Positions 8,364-16,216 of a DNA stretch of 64,000 nucleotides are shown here, piece after piece. The position numbers and the translations under genes were made by a program. Under the pieces are notes generated by a model. The model ran no database searches, was not told the DNA's origin, and saw nothing but the letters and a program-made list of their open reading frames with translations. This DNA is from Tahibacter aquaticus (lineage in GTDB: Bacteria > Pseudomonadota > Gammaproteobacteria > Xanthomonadales > Rhodanobacteraceae), in assembly GCF_004363655.1 (NCBI RefSeq), contig NZ_SNZH01000005.1, forward strand, positions 310,750-374,749, given 5' to 3'. The number at the start of each line of letters is the position of its first letter. Positions within the stretch are counted from its first letter, which is position 1.

Positions 8364-9269
8364 TCAACGCTTGCGCTCCAGCAACTCGACCATCTTGCGC
8401 GCCGCCGGCACCAGCGGCCGCGCTTTCAGGCCCAGGCGATACAGCGGCCGCGACAGCGCCGCCCCGGACAGCCTGAGTTCGCGCAGGCTGCCCAGCGCCA
8501 GCATGTCGGCCACGACTACGCGCGGCAGCAGCGAGATGCCGACGCCCGCAGCGACGGTGCGTGCGATCGCTTCGTTGCTGGCCATTTCCATCCAGGGCCT
8601 GGCATCGATGCCATTCGCTGCGCAGAGCGCTTCGGTGGCCTGGCGCGTGCCTGAGCCGGGCTCGCGCAGAATCCAGTTCTGCCGCGCCAGCATGGCTGCG
8701 CTCACGCTGCGGCGCGGCAAGGCCGAGTCCATCGCAGCAACGATGGCGAGCGGATCGCTTTTCCAGTTGCTGACCTCGATCTGTTCGTCTTCGACCTGGC
8801 CTTCCACCAGGGCCAGATCGACATTGCAGTCGAGCAGTTGCTCGCATACCCATTGCGTATTGCCGACCATCACCCGCGGCAACACCGCCGGATAGGCCTG
8901 GCAGAACGCGGCGATATACGGCGGCAGCCAGTAGCTCGCGACCGTAGTGCTGGCACCGACAGTCAAGGTGCCGCGCTGCACGCCGACGCGGGCGCGCACG
9001 TCGTCGAGTGCGGCGCGCTCCAGCGCGAAGATGCCGCGCGCATGCGCCAGCAAAGCGGTGCCCGCCTCGCTCAGGCGCAAGCCCCTGGCACCGCCAGCGC
9101 CGCGCGTAGCGCCGCTGCTGCGTTCGATGAGTACCAGGTCGAGCTGGTGTTCCAGTTCGCGCAGGCCCTTGGAAACGGCAGGCTGGCTGAGGTGCAGCTT
9201 CTCCGCCGCGCGGGAAAAGCTGCCCGCCTCGGCCACGGCAACGAACAGACGCAGCAGGTGCAGATTCAT
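8364..9269 (-). CDS. LysR-type regulator divergent from yeiH
   Basis: 301 residues from ATG 9269 (MNLHLLRLFVAVAEAGSF). The winged helix-turn-helix FSRAAEKLHLSQPAVSKGL is typical LysR; the rest is the periplasmic-binding-like effector domain. LysR regulators next to YeiH genes (YeiE/CysB-like) are a common pairing. The 76-bp intergenic region holds two perfect palindromes that fit LysR boxes, so it probably controls itself and the transporter. The effector is unknown; sulfite, cysteine or a related sulfur compound is a guess from YeiH context. Confidence 0.88.
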   Translation of the reverse strand: MNLHLLRLFVAVAEAGSFSRAAEKLHLSQPAVSKGLRELEHQLDLVLIERSSGATRGAGGARGLRLSEAGTALLAHARGIFALERAALDDVRARVGVQRGTLTVGASTTVASYWLPPYIAAFCQAYPAVLPRVMVGNTQWVCEQLLDCNVDLALVEGQVEDEQIEVSNWKSDPLAIVAAMDSALPRRSVSAAMLARQNWILREPGSGTRQATEALCAANGIDARPWMEMASNEAIARTVAAGVGISLLPRVVVADMLALGSLRELRLSGAALSRPLYRLGLKARPLVPAARKMVELLERKR

Positions 9270-9280
9270 CGTCATAACCA

Positions 9281-9302
9281 AAATTCATGCATCAGTGAAT
9301 TT
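9281..9302. promoter_or_regulatory. LysR-type operator 1
   Basis: AAATTCA (9281-9287) and TGAATTT (9296-9302) form a perfect 7-bp inverted repeat with an 8-nt spacer. It contains a T-N11-A-type LysR core and lies 11 bp from the LysR start. Confidence 0.65.
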
Positions 9303-9320
9303 TATGCTTTTGACGCATAA
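9302..9320. promoter_or_regulatory. LysR-type operator 2
   Basis: TTATGC (9302-9307) and GCATAA (9315-9320) form a perfect inverted repeat with a 7-nt spacer, directly abutting operator 1 on the yeiH side. Tandem boxes of this kind are expected for a recognition plus an activation site. Confidence 0.6.
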
Positions 9321-9345
9321 GACGTCCATTCCTACCCTGTACCGT

Positions 9346-10398
9346 ATGAGTTCGATCGTTGCGTCCCTGCCCGACTTTCCCCGTGTTCGTCGCTATGCCC
9401 CCGGGCTGCTGCTGTCCGCCCTGCTTGCCGCCCTTGCGGCCCTGTTGTCCCAATGGCAGCCGTTGAGCCAGCTGGGTCTCAGCGCACTGACCCTGGCGAT
9501 CGCGCTGGGCATGCTCGCCGGCAACAGCATTTTCCCGGCACTGCCGGCGCAGACAGTTGCCGGCGTCGACCTGGCCCGCAGCACCCTGCTGCGTGCAGGC
9601 ATCGTGCTGTACGGCCTGCGCATATCGCTGCAGGACATCGCCGCCGTAGGCTGGCCCGGCCTGCTGATCGGCATGCTCATGCTGGCACTGACCTTCGTCA
9701 TCGCCGTACACGTCGGCACGCGCTGGCTGGGGCTGGACCGGCAGACCGCGATACTGATCGGTGCCGGCAGCGCCATCTGCGGCGCCGCCGCGGTGATGGC
9801 GACACAGCCGCTGGTACGCGGCGAAGAACACAAGGTGTCGATCGCCGTCGCGACCGTCGTCGTGTTCGGCACGCTGGCCATGCTGCTGTATCCGCTCGCT
9901 TATCCCTACCTGGGCCTGTCGCAACACGCCTTCGGCCTGTACGCCGGATCGACCATCCACGAAGTGGCCCAGGTCGTCGCTGTAGGCCAGAGCATAGGCC
10001 CGGAGGCCGCGAATGCCGCCGTCGTGGAAAAGATGCTGCGCGTGATGCTGCTGGCGCCGTTCCTGCTCGGCCTGTCGCTGCAATCGGCCGCGGCCAACCG
10101 TGCGACTGCGAGTTTCAGGACTTGTTGCGCGCAGGTGCATATACCCTGGTTCGCGCTGTTGTTCATCGCCGTCAGTGCAGTGCATTCGCTCAAACTGCTG
10201 CCAACCGCCCTCGTTGCCGTGCTGGTACAACTGGACACGCTGCTGCTGGCCACCGCCATGGCCGCAATGGGCCTGCGTACACGAATTGCCAGCCTGCGCC
10301 AGGCTGGATTGCAGCCATTGAAGCTGGGCCTGGTGCTGTTCGTATTCCTCGCGGTGGGCGGGTATTGCATCAACAGGGCGATAGCCGCGCTGGTCTGA
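9346..10398 (+). CDS. yeiH: YeiH-family inner-membrane transporter
   Basis: 350 residues, about ten transmembrane helices. Typical family segments are LAIALGMLAGN, ARSTLLRAGIVLYGLRIS, AILIGAGSAICGAAAVMAT and STIHEVAQVVAVGQ. The family (UPF0324) is annotated as putative sulfate exporters; the substrate is not established. ATG 9346 is preferred because ATG 9304 lies inside operator 2. Regulated by the divergent LysR gene. It ends facing the GTPase operon. Confidence 0.85.
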   Translation: MSSIVASLPDFPRVRRYAPGLLLSALLAALAALLSQWQPLSQLGLSALTLAIALGMLAGNSIFPALPAQTVAGVDLARSTLLRAGIVLYGLRISLQDIAAVGWPGLLIGMLMLALTFVIAVHVGTRWLGLDRQTAILIGAGSAICGAAAVMATQPLVRGEEHKVSIAVATVVVFGTLAMLLYPLAYPYLGLSQHAFGLYAGSTIHEVAQVVAVGQSIGPEAANAAVVEKMLRVMLLAPFLLGLSLQSAAANRATASFRTCCAQVHIPWFALLFIAVSAVHSLKLLPTALVAVLVQLDTLLLATAMAAMGLRTRIASLRQAGLQPLKLGLVLFVFLAVGGYCINRAIAALV

Positions 10399-10651
10399 TC
10401 GCGAAAACTCGCAAGGCCCGGCAAAGCACAGCAAATAACGCCGTTGCCGTTGCCGTTGCCGTTGCCCGTGATCGACCGTCGACCGCCCTTCTTAAGTTGA
10501 AGAACTTCCCGCGCTCCGAGTCGGAGCGTGCGATGGAGGCCACACCGCCTCTCTGCCCTCATGACGCCGGTTGTCTATCAAGCGAAGAGCATGTGGATCG
10601 AGCGCGGCAAGTTGCGCCTCGGTCATCACTTGAATCGGCACCAACGATTGG
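10399..10651. other. Convergent intergenic gap with GCCGTT microsatellite and hairpin
   Basis: Between two converging genes lie a run of four GCCGTT units (10440-10466) and a perfect inverted repeat CGCTCCGA-G-TCGGAGCG (10512-10528). The hairpin may help end either transcript, but it lacks a T-run. No gene seen. Confidence 0.4.
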
Positions 10652-11200
10652 CTAGTCCAGCATCAGCAGGAGCGCGCGGACGAGTTGCGCTGTCTGCTGT
10701 CGATTACGCGCGTCGAACGTGAAAACCGGGGCAGAGATGCCGTGCGCACGCATGGCTCTACGCACCGTGATCAAGTCGAACTGGTGCGCCTCGTCAGTTC
10801 GAGTGATACCGATGACCATGGGCAACGACGCATCGAAGTCGGTGACGATGCGGGCCCAATAAGTGCTTTGACCCACGATATCCGGATCGGCACCGTTCAG
10901 CACGACGATCGCGCCGAAAGCGCCTTGTAGCAAGATCGGTCGCATGAACTCGAAATGGTCCTGCCCTGGACAACCGTAGAGGAACACGCTGTGGTCGTCT
11001 TCGATCCTGACGGTCGCAAAATCCATCGCCACCGTGGTCGAGGTCTTGTCGCCCACCGGCGGTTCGCACATGGGCATCTCGGTGGATACCGGCGGCGAGT
11101 CCGCGATCGAAGCGATGGCGGTGGTCTTGCCGGCTCCCATCGGGCCGACAAACACCAGTTTGGTTGACAACGCATCGACGACAGAGATGTGGTTCGTCAT
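10652..11200 (-). CDS. Conservon-type (CvnD/MglA-like) small GTPase
   Basis: 182 residues. P-loop GPMGAGKT at residues 19-26; TTVAMDFATVRI is the switch region; the G3 motif reads CPGQ instead of DxxG, and G4 reads TRTD instead of NKxD, both as in MglA and Streptomyces CvnD GTPases. The sequence around TTVAMDF...LYGCPGQDHFEFM matches the CvnD pattern closely. These GTPases work with roadblock/LC7 proteins, two of which are encoded upstream in the same operon. They usually act as polarity or signalling switches at the membrane. It is the last gene of the operon. Partner and output are unknown. Confidence 0.85.
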   Translation of the reverse strand: MTNHISVVDALSTKLVFVGPMGAGKTTAIASIADSPPVSTEMPMCEPPVGDKTSTTVAMDFATVRIEDDHSVFLYGCPGQDHFEFMRPILLQGAFGAIVVLNGADPDIVGQSTYWARIVTDFDASLPMVIGITRTDEAHQFDLITVRRAMRAHGISAPVFTFDARNRQQTAQLVRALLLMLD

Positions 11201-11347
11201 GGCCTTCCCGTGGAATCCGCAGCCTCCGATGGCGACAGGCTGCGGTGCATACCGCGTTTAGTTACCGCAAGGCCGTCCATCGAACACGCAGAATCTGCAC
11301 CGTCACCAGAACGCCATCGGGGGGAACGATGCGATCGGCTGCATGCT

Positions 11348-12310
11348 TTACCACGCGAGTCCGAATCGGGCCGCAAGTTTGCTCAGCAAGGGGGTTGCAA
11401 CACGCGCCGGCAGCGCGGCAGGCGGCGCAGGCGCCGCTGGTGGCTCACCGATGACGAGCAAATTGCTGGCGTGGAACGCCCACAAGCACGCGTTCACTTC
11501 ATCCGCACCGATACCGGCCTTTTTTGCGCGCTCCTGCACGCTACCGGATCGCTGCTGCAGCCAGCTGGCGATACGCAACGGGGTGAGGGTTTCGCCTGCG
11601 GAACCGAGATCGGGCCAGTCACGCAGCGAGTAAGCGCTGCCCGCGAACGTGGGCAGCGATTGCCGGCAACGCAAGGCGCCATCGACCAGGAAAGCATCAA
11701 GGCTCCACGAGATCTCACCGATGCCTGGACGGCGTTCGGGGACGGCAGTGAATCCATGGGGTTCTGCGCACTTGCCCAGGGCGTCGCGCGCCGCCAGCAT
11801 GTCACTGAGTGTTCCAGCCATGACACGACCGCGTGAGGCGCGGATGCTGATGCGGCGGCCGGCTATGTCTGCATCGATGTCGCGCCCTCTCCACGCGTCG
11901 TGAGTCAACTCCATCAGTGCGGAAAAATTGCCGTGGCGGGCCGGGGCGGGAGACGCCGCGGCAGTGCCTGGGCTTGCCGCAGAGTCGTGTTTTCTGGCGG
12001 CATCGATGACGCAACGTAGTGCGGATACGAGAAACACAGCAGTGCCTTCAGCCACGTGACATTGCGACGCTTTGTCAAAATGGATGGCCTGTGAGGCGTA
12101 AGCAAGCAGGCCGATACCCCGTTTTTGCGCCAGCTCCATGACCCGTCTTCCGTAAGCGTCGTCGGCGTTGACGATGACCACATCGCATCGCGTGCCGTCC
12201 CACGGCGACAGCTTCGCTTCGATGCGAACCGCGCCTAACAGATTCGCCGCGATCCTCACCCTTTGATCTTCCGAGTCGGTAAGCGCCGCAGTTCGAAGGT
12301 CGATGCGCAT
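11348..12310 (-). CDS. Unknown two-domain protein of the roadblock-GTPase operon
   Basis: 320 residues from ATG 12310 (a GTG 27 nt upstream is possible; neither has a clear ribosome site). The first 110 residues alternate strands and helices (CDVVIVNADDAYGRRVMELA, GIGLLAYASQAIHF) like a degenerate receiver or Rossmann fold. The region from about 190 looks like a winged helix (LTPLRIASWLQQRSGSVQERAKKAGIGADEV). A low-complexity Ala/Pro linker precedes the last 20 residues. I do not recognise the family. It takes the place that DUF742 (CvnC) holds in actinobacterial conservons, but I see no sequence evidence that it is DUF742. Probably an adaptor or output protein. Confidence 0.6.
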   Translation of the reverse strand: MRIDLRTAALTDSEDQRVRIAANLLGAVRIEAKLSPWDGTRCDVVIVNADDAYGRRVMELAQKRGIGLLAYASQAIHFDKASQCHVAEGTAVFLVSALRCVIDAARKHDSAASPGTAAASPAPARHGNFSALMELTHDAWRGRDIDADIAGRRISIRASRGRVMAGTLSDMLAARDALGKCAEPHGFTAVPERRPGIGEISWSLDAFLVDGALRCRQSLPTFAGSAYSLRDWPDLGSAGETLTPLRIASWLQQRSGSVQERAKKAGIGADEVNACLWAFHASNLLVIGEPPAAPAPPAALPARVATPLLSKLAARFGLAW

Positions 12311-12379
12311 AGGGGGTGTCTTGATGATGGGCGACACAGCCGCCGGGGACGAGGATCCGATACCGCAGCGCTGCGGCAG

Positions 12380-12736
12380 TTAGGAGAAATCGATCGTCTT
12401 TTCGAAAGACCGGAGTTCATGCCGGGCCATGGCCAAGTTGGCCTTCGTCCGATCCAGAACCACGTAGAGGAAAAGCTTCTGATTGGACTCCAGCGGTCGC
12501 AGCAGGTGGTATTGTTTCGCGAGGCTGATCAGGACATCTTCGATCGTATCGTTGAGCTTGAGGCTGTTGGCCACTTTGCGCTTGGCGCGGATGACTTCGG
12601 TGTTCCCGGCTGCTGCCAGGTCGAGGTTGATACCGCTGCCGTCGCCTGCCAGGAGCATGCCGCTTTCGCTATCGACCAACGCGGAGGCGACGTAGCCATC
12701 GATGCTACGGAGGGCTTCGAGACTGATTTTTGCCAT
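12380..12736 (-). CDS. Roadblock/LC7-domain protein
   Basis: 118 residues (ATG 12736, weak GGGAA 8 nt upstream). The pattern LRSIDGYVASALVDSESGMLLAGDG, then LDLAAAGNTEVIRAKRKVANSL, then HLLRPLESNQKLFLYVVLD is a roadblock/LC7 (profilin-like) fold of normal length. Roadblock dimers act as GTPase regulators or scaffolds for MglA/CvnD proteins (MglB or CvnB role). Second gene of the operon. Confidence 0.8.
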   Translation of the reverse strand: MAKISLEALRSIDGYVASALVDSESGMLLAGDGSGINLDLAAAGNTEVIRAKRKVANSLKLNDTIEDVLISLAKQYHLLRPLESNQKLFLYVVLDRTKANLAMARHELRSFEKTIDFS

Positions 12737-12810
12737 GACTGATATTCCCATTGAAAAAGGATAAAAAAAGCGGGGTGCATAGCCCCAGAATGCTTCCCAC
12801 ACCGAAAGAG

Positions 12811-13257
12811 TTATGGAAGGACTGTTGCCAGCGAGTCTGCGCAGTCGAGGGTACGTCGCAAGATCATCGCCAGGTTGTCGCTCCGGCTGGCTGCAGCGCA
12901 CAGGACGTACAACTTCCTGGGCGATGGAACACGCACGGCCACGAGCAATCCCTGCGCCGACGTGATCGTCGCGTAGGAACAGCGACCGTGCGATGCCTCT
13001 TTGGCGAACGTTTCGCTGAGGGCCAGGAAGGAACTGGCCATGGCAGCAACCCGCTCCGCATGATTCGGCGGTGCTTCGCCGACGGTCGCCAACGGGCGTC
13101 CGTCGGCGTAGCAGAGGATTACCAACTCCATCGCCGGAGAGGTCGCAAAAAAAGCCTGAAGGTGGCCAGCATATGGGTGCGTGGCATCGGTTTGTACGGC
13201 GGGAGCCGCTGACACTTGCCCGACAGCGCAATCACTGGTCGTATCAATCCCGAGCAT
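12811..13257 (-). CDS. Roadblock/LC7-like protein, first gene of the operon
   Basis: 148 residues from ATG 13257, just behind a purine-rich GGGGGGAA site (GTG 13260 is the alternative). After a 45-residue N-terminal tail, AMELVILCYADGRPLATVGE, HAERVAAMASSFLALSETFAKEA and YATITSAQGLLVAVRVPS fit a roadblock/LC7 fold. Two different roadblock proteins in one operon suggest a heterodimer or separate duties. The promoter region upstream contains repeated GGCGAT sites. Confidence 0.72.
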   Translation of the reverse strand: MLGIDTTSDCAVGQVSAAPAVQTDATHPYAGHLQAFFATSPAMELVILCYADGRPLATVGEAPPNHAERVAAMASSFLALSETFAKEASHGRCSYATITSAQGLLVAVRVPSPRKLYVLCAAASRSDNLAMILRRTLDCADSLATVLP

Positions 13258-13612
13258 CACTTCCCCCCCTGAAGAGGCAGTTGCAGCGGATCTATGTGGG
13301 AATGCCCGACAGCCGGGCAGTCCGTTCTAACGTTTGTGGCGATTCATTCGCGCAATTCAGTCGTGCAGCCTAGAAGCCTGCGTCCTCAATAACGGAAAAA
13401 AAAGCTGCTATCTACCCCCAACGCGGCTTGAGCATAGGCAATAAGTGCTAAAACCCACCATGGGGGATTCCCCGATCCGCATGGCGATAATCGCCAGAGA
13501 TGCGAGGGTTTATGCCAAATGCGAACCGCCTGCCACAGATTTTTTCATCTTTCAGGCACTCCAGCACGGAATATCGCCTTGAAAAAAGTGGCGATTGGTG
13601 GTTGTTGTGCTC
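13258..13612. promoter_or_regulatory. Divergent regulatory region with repeated GGCGAT/ATCGCC sites
   Basis: This 355-bp region separates the roadblock-GTPase operon from the LuxR-type gene. It holds a 15-bp palindrome TGGCGAT-A-ATCGCCA (13482-13496), a spaced pair ATCGCC (13573-13578) and GGCGAT (13590-13595), and a lone GGCGAT (13338-13343). GGGG-GATT-CCCC lies at 13462-13473. The repeated half-site suggests binding by the adjacent LuxR-type protein. Confidence 0.55.
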
Positions 13613-14260
13613 ATGAATATTGAACGCCCCCGAGAAGTCACTGTCCTCATCGTTATTCCTTCTGAGGTTGCGACGGTGGGGCTTACCGTAGCGCTGTCTT
13701 CACGTTCGGAACTGCACGTTCTGGCCACGGCCTATTCACTGGACCATGGCTTGGCCGCTTTGCGAAAACAGGCGCCGGAAGTCGTGGTCATCGCTCCAGA
13801 ATGGATACCGGCGGTCGAGCAGTTCTTGCCTGATGCCCCAATTCGTACGCGCTTGATCGCATTCGGATCGAAACCACACCTTGGCGCGAACGCGGATGCT
13901 ACCGCGCGAGTGGCTTGTGGCTACGTCAGCTATTTGACACCGGGTAGAACCTATTTGCCGCTCATCGACGCGGTTTCTCGCTGTCATCTGCCGTCGATGG
14001 ATACAAAGCAGATGCTTTGCCGGTCCTGCCCCATCCGGCAGTCACTGCAGCCACCAAAACCGAATTTGACCGTCCGCGAAATGCAGGTATTCGTCGCGAT
14101 CGGCAAGGGTTTCGGCGCCTCGGACCTTGCTGTACAGATGGGCATCAGCGTGAAGACCGTGGAGTCGCACCGCGAGAGCATCAAGAGCAAATTGGCTCTG
14201 GGCTCCGCATGGGAAATGAATGCCATCGCTGCGGACTGGTGCCGCGGCGGATCGTCCTGA
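13613..14260 (+). CDS. LuxR-type regulator with pseudo-receiver domain
   Basis: 215 residues from ATG 13613. The C-terminal helix-turn-helix is a clear LuxR/NarL domain (LTVREMQVFVAIGKG, ASDLAVQMGISVKTVESHR). The N-terminal 120 residues have the layout of a receiver domain (VTVLIVIPSEVATVGLTVAL), but the acidic pocket and phospho-acceptor Asp are missing (VVVIAPEW at the expected place). Between them lies a CRSCPIR cysteine pair. Phosphorylation control is therefore unlikely. Divergent from the roadblock-GTPase operon, whose promoter it probably controls. Confidence 0.8.
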   Translation: MNIERPREVTVLIVIPSEVATVGLTVALSSRSELHVLATAYSLDHGLAALRKQAPEVVVIAPEWIPAVEQFLPDAPIRTRLIAFGSKPHLGANADATARVACGYVSYLTPGRTYLPLIDAVSRCHLPSMDTKQMLCRSCPIRQSLQPPKPNLTVREMQVFVAIGKGFGASDLAVQMGISVKTVESHRESIKSKLALGSAWEMNAIAADWCRGGSS

Positions 14261-14466
14261 AATACTGGATCGAAACAATCTGGCTGGCCGCCGCGGACGG
14301 CGCGTGAACCGAGGCGGTTCAGTCCTGGCTCCTGCCCGATCCTGCTCTATCTGTCGGTTGCGTCGCTGCGCCCATGCATCTCGCACAACTACATAGTCGT
14401 CAAAAACGTCCGCCAACGGCGGACACCTTCGCCAAAAACCAGGCAGCGAAGCAAAGTCCAGCACCG

Positions 14467-14506
14467 CCCCTCCCCCTCTCCCCGACAGCTGCCGGGGGAG
14501 AAGGAG
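14467..14506. repeat. Dispersed C-rich/G-rich hairpin repeat, copy 1
   Basis: CCCTCTCCCC, a short loop with GACAGCTGCC, then GGGGGAG forms a hairpin in the gap between the LuxR gene and the convergent SDR gene. The same element occurs at 35781-35812 in cleaner form, so it is a dispersed repeat. It may also act as a terminator for the convergent genes. The rest of the 252-bp gap shows no gene. Confidence 0.6.
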
Positions 14507-14512
14507 AAAAAG

Positions 14513-15421
14513 CTAACTTTTCAACGCATCAACCAGCGACTCGCGCAACCCTTCCCGCTGACTGAACGGATCCGTAGGCTGCCTCAACCCCACAATATCG
14601 TCCGCGCGCAAGCGCACGCCATCCAGCGCCTGCGGATGCGACACGATATAAAACCGTTGCGCCGCGATGGCCTCGAACGTCAATTTCGCCACATCCTGTG
14701 CTGTCACTTTGCCGGAGGTGACGGCTTTGGCCACGAAGGCCTGCGCCACGCGCTGCGATTGCGTCGCCGGCCCGGCATTGGCCTGCTCGGCCGGGCGATT
14801 GCGGTGCGATACATGGATGCCGGTCGGCACGTAGTACGGGCACAGTACCGAGCAATGCACCTGTTCGCTGACCAAAGCCAGGTCATGGTGCAGGGTTTCG
14901 CTCAAGGCCACGACGGCATGCTTGGAGACGTTGTAGACGCCGCTCAGCGGCGGCGTGACCAGGCCAGCCATGGATGCGGTATTGACGACGTGGCCGCGAT
15001 ACGCCGGATCGGCCTTCGCTGCCGCAAGCATGCGCGGCACGAAGCTGCGCACGCCGTTGATCACGCCCCACAGGTTGACGCCCAGAGTCCACTGCCAGTC
15101 CTGCAGCGTGTTTTCCCAGACCAGGCCGGCGCTGCCGACGCCGGCGTTGTTGAACACGTGGTGGACCAGGCCGAAGCGTTCCTCTGCCGCAACGGCGAGG
15201 GCCTCGACCTGGGCTGCGTCGGCCACATCGGCGATGCGGCTCAGCACCTGCGCGCCCCGCTCCTGCACCTGCGCAACGGTCTGTTCCAGCGCGTCGGCCT
15301 GGACATCGGCCAGTACCAGCTGCATGCCCAGGCTGGCACCGAGCAGGGCAAACTCGCGGCCGAAGCCCGATCCGGCACCGGTGATGACGGCAACTTTGCC
15401 GTGGAAGAATTCGGCGTTCAT
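14513..15421 (-). CDS. Short-chain dehydrogenase/reductase (cluster SDR 1)
   Basis: 302 residues. Cofactor motif TGAGSGFG near residue 15, NNAG near 90, catalytic Ser in NTASMAG and YNVSK with the Tyr-Lys pair. The length and the long C-terminal tail resemble the SDRs found in acyl-CoA and alcohol degradation clusters. The start overlaps the stop of SDR 2 by four bases. Last gene of the minus-strand arm controlled from the IclR promoter; likely oxidises a hydroxy or aldehyde intermediate. Confidence 0.85.
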   Translation of the reverse strand: MNAEFFHGKVAVITGAGSGFGREFALLGASLGMQLVLADVQADALEQTVAQVQERGAQVLSRIADVADAAQVEALAVAAEERFGLVHHVFNNAGVGSAGLVWENTLQDWQWTLGVNLWGVINGVRSFVPRMLAAAKADPAYRGHVVNTASMAGLVTPPLSGVYNVSKHAVVALSETLHHDLALVSEQVHCSVLCPYYVPTGIHVSHRNRPAEQANAGPATQSQRVAQAFVAKAVTSGKVTAQDVAKLTFEAIAAQRFYIVSHPQALDGVRLRADDIVGLRQPTDPFSQREGLRESLVDALKS

Positions 15422-16200
15422 ACCGCGGTGAGGCCTCCGTCGACGGCCAGAATCTGGCCGGTAATGTGCTTGCCGGCGGCCGATGCAAACAGCAGCGCCG
15501 CGCCCTTGAGGTCTTCGTCGTCGCCCAGGCGCTGCAGCGGCGAGCTGCCGATGAGTGTGGCTTCGCCGAGTTTTTCGATCAGGCCCTGCGACATGCGCGA
15601 CGGAAAGAAACCTGGCGCCAGGGCATTCACGGTGATGTTGTGCTGGCCCCATTCGCCAGCCAGGGCACGGGTGAAGTTCACCACGGCGCCCTTGGAGCTG
15701 TTGTAGGCGATGGTGCGCATCGCACCAGGCGGGTTGCCGCGCAGGCCGGCGACGGAGGCAATATTTATGATGCGGCCGTAGCGGCGCGGAATCATGCTGC
15801 GCCGGCCGACCTGCTGGCTGAGCAGGAACATACCCCGCACATTCAGGTTGAAGACCTTGTCCCAGGCATCCAGCGGATAGTCTTCCGCCGGCGCGCCCCA
15901 GCTGGCGCCGGCGTTGTTGACCAGGATGTCGATATGACCGAGCTTCTCGATGGCTTCGTCGACGAGTTTTTCCACTTGTTCTGTCTTTGCATTGTCCGCC
16001 GCGATCCAATGCGCCTCGATGCCCTGCGCCTGCAGCTGCTGCTGCGCAGCTTGCAGTTCGTCGCTCTTGCGCGCCGACAGCAGCACGCGGGCGCCATAGG
16101 CGCCCAGGGCCTGGGCGATCTGCAGGCCCAGGCCGCGCGAACCGCCGGTGATCAGCGCCGTCTTGCCGTCGAGGTCGAACAGGTTGCGTGGCTCGCTCAT
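15418..16200 (-). CDS. Short-chain dehydrogenase/reductase (cluster SDR 2, FabG/gluconate 5-dehydrogenase-like)
   Basis: 260 residues, a classical SDR. TGGSRGLG near residue 20, NNAG near 97, INIASVAG, and YNSSKGAV with the catalytic Tyr-Lys; the protein ends in GQILAVDGG. The fold class includes 3-oxoacyl reductases and gluconate 5-dehydrogenases. In this cluster a 3-hydroxyacyl or secondary alcohol oxidation is likelier than fatty acid synthesis. It starts 16 nt after the bifunctional gene and runs into SDR 1 with an ATGA overlap. Confidence 0.87.
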   Translation of the reverse strand: MSEPRNLFDLDGKTALITGGSRGLGLQIAQALGAYGARVLLSARKSDELQAAQQQLQAQGIEAHWIAADNAKTEQVEKLVDEAIEKLGHIDILVNNAGASWGAPAEDYPLDAWDKVFNLNVRGMFLLSQQVGRRSMIPRRYGRIINIASVAGLRGNPPGAMRTIAYNSSKGAVVNFTRALAGEWGQHNITVNALAPGFFPSRMSQGLIEKLGEATLIGSSPLQRLGDDEDLKGAALLFASAAGKHITGQILAVDGGLTAV

Positions 16201-16216
16201 GCGAAATCTCCGCGGA

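Noticed and set aside
10440-10466. GCCGTT repeat as a functional element
   Set aside because: Short simple repeat in a convergent gap with nothing pointing to a role.
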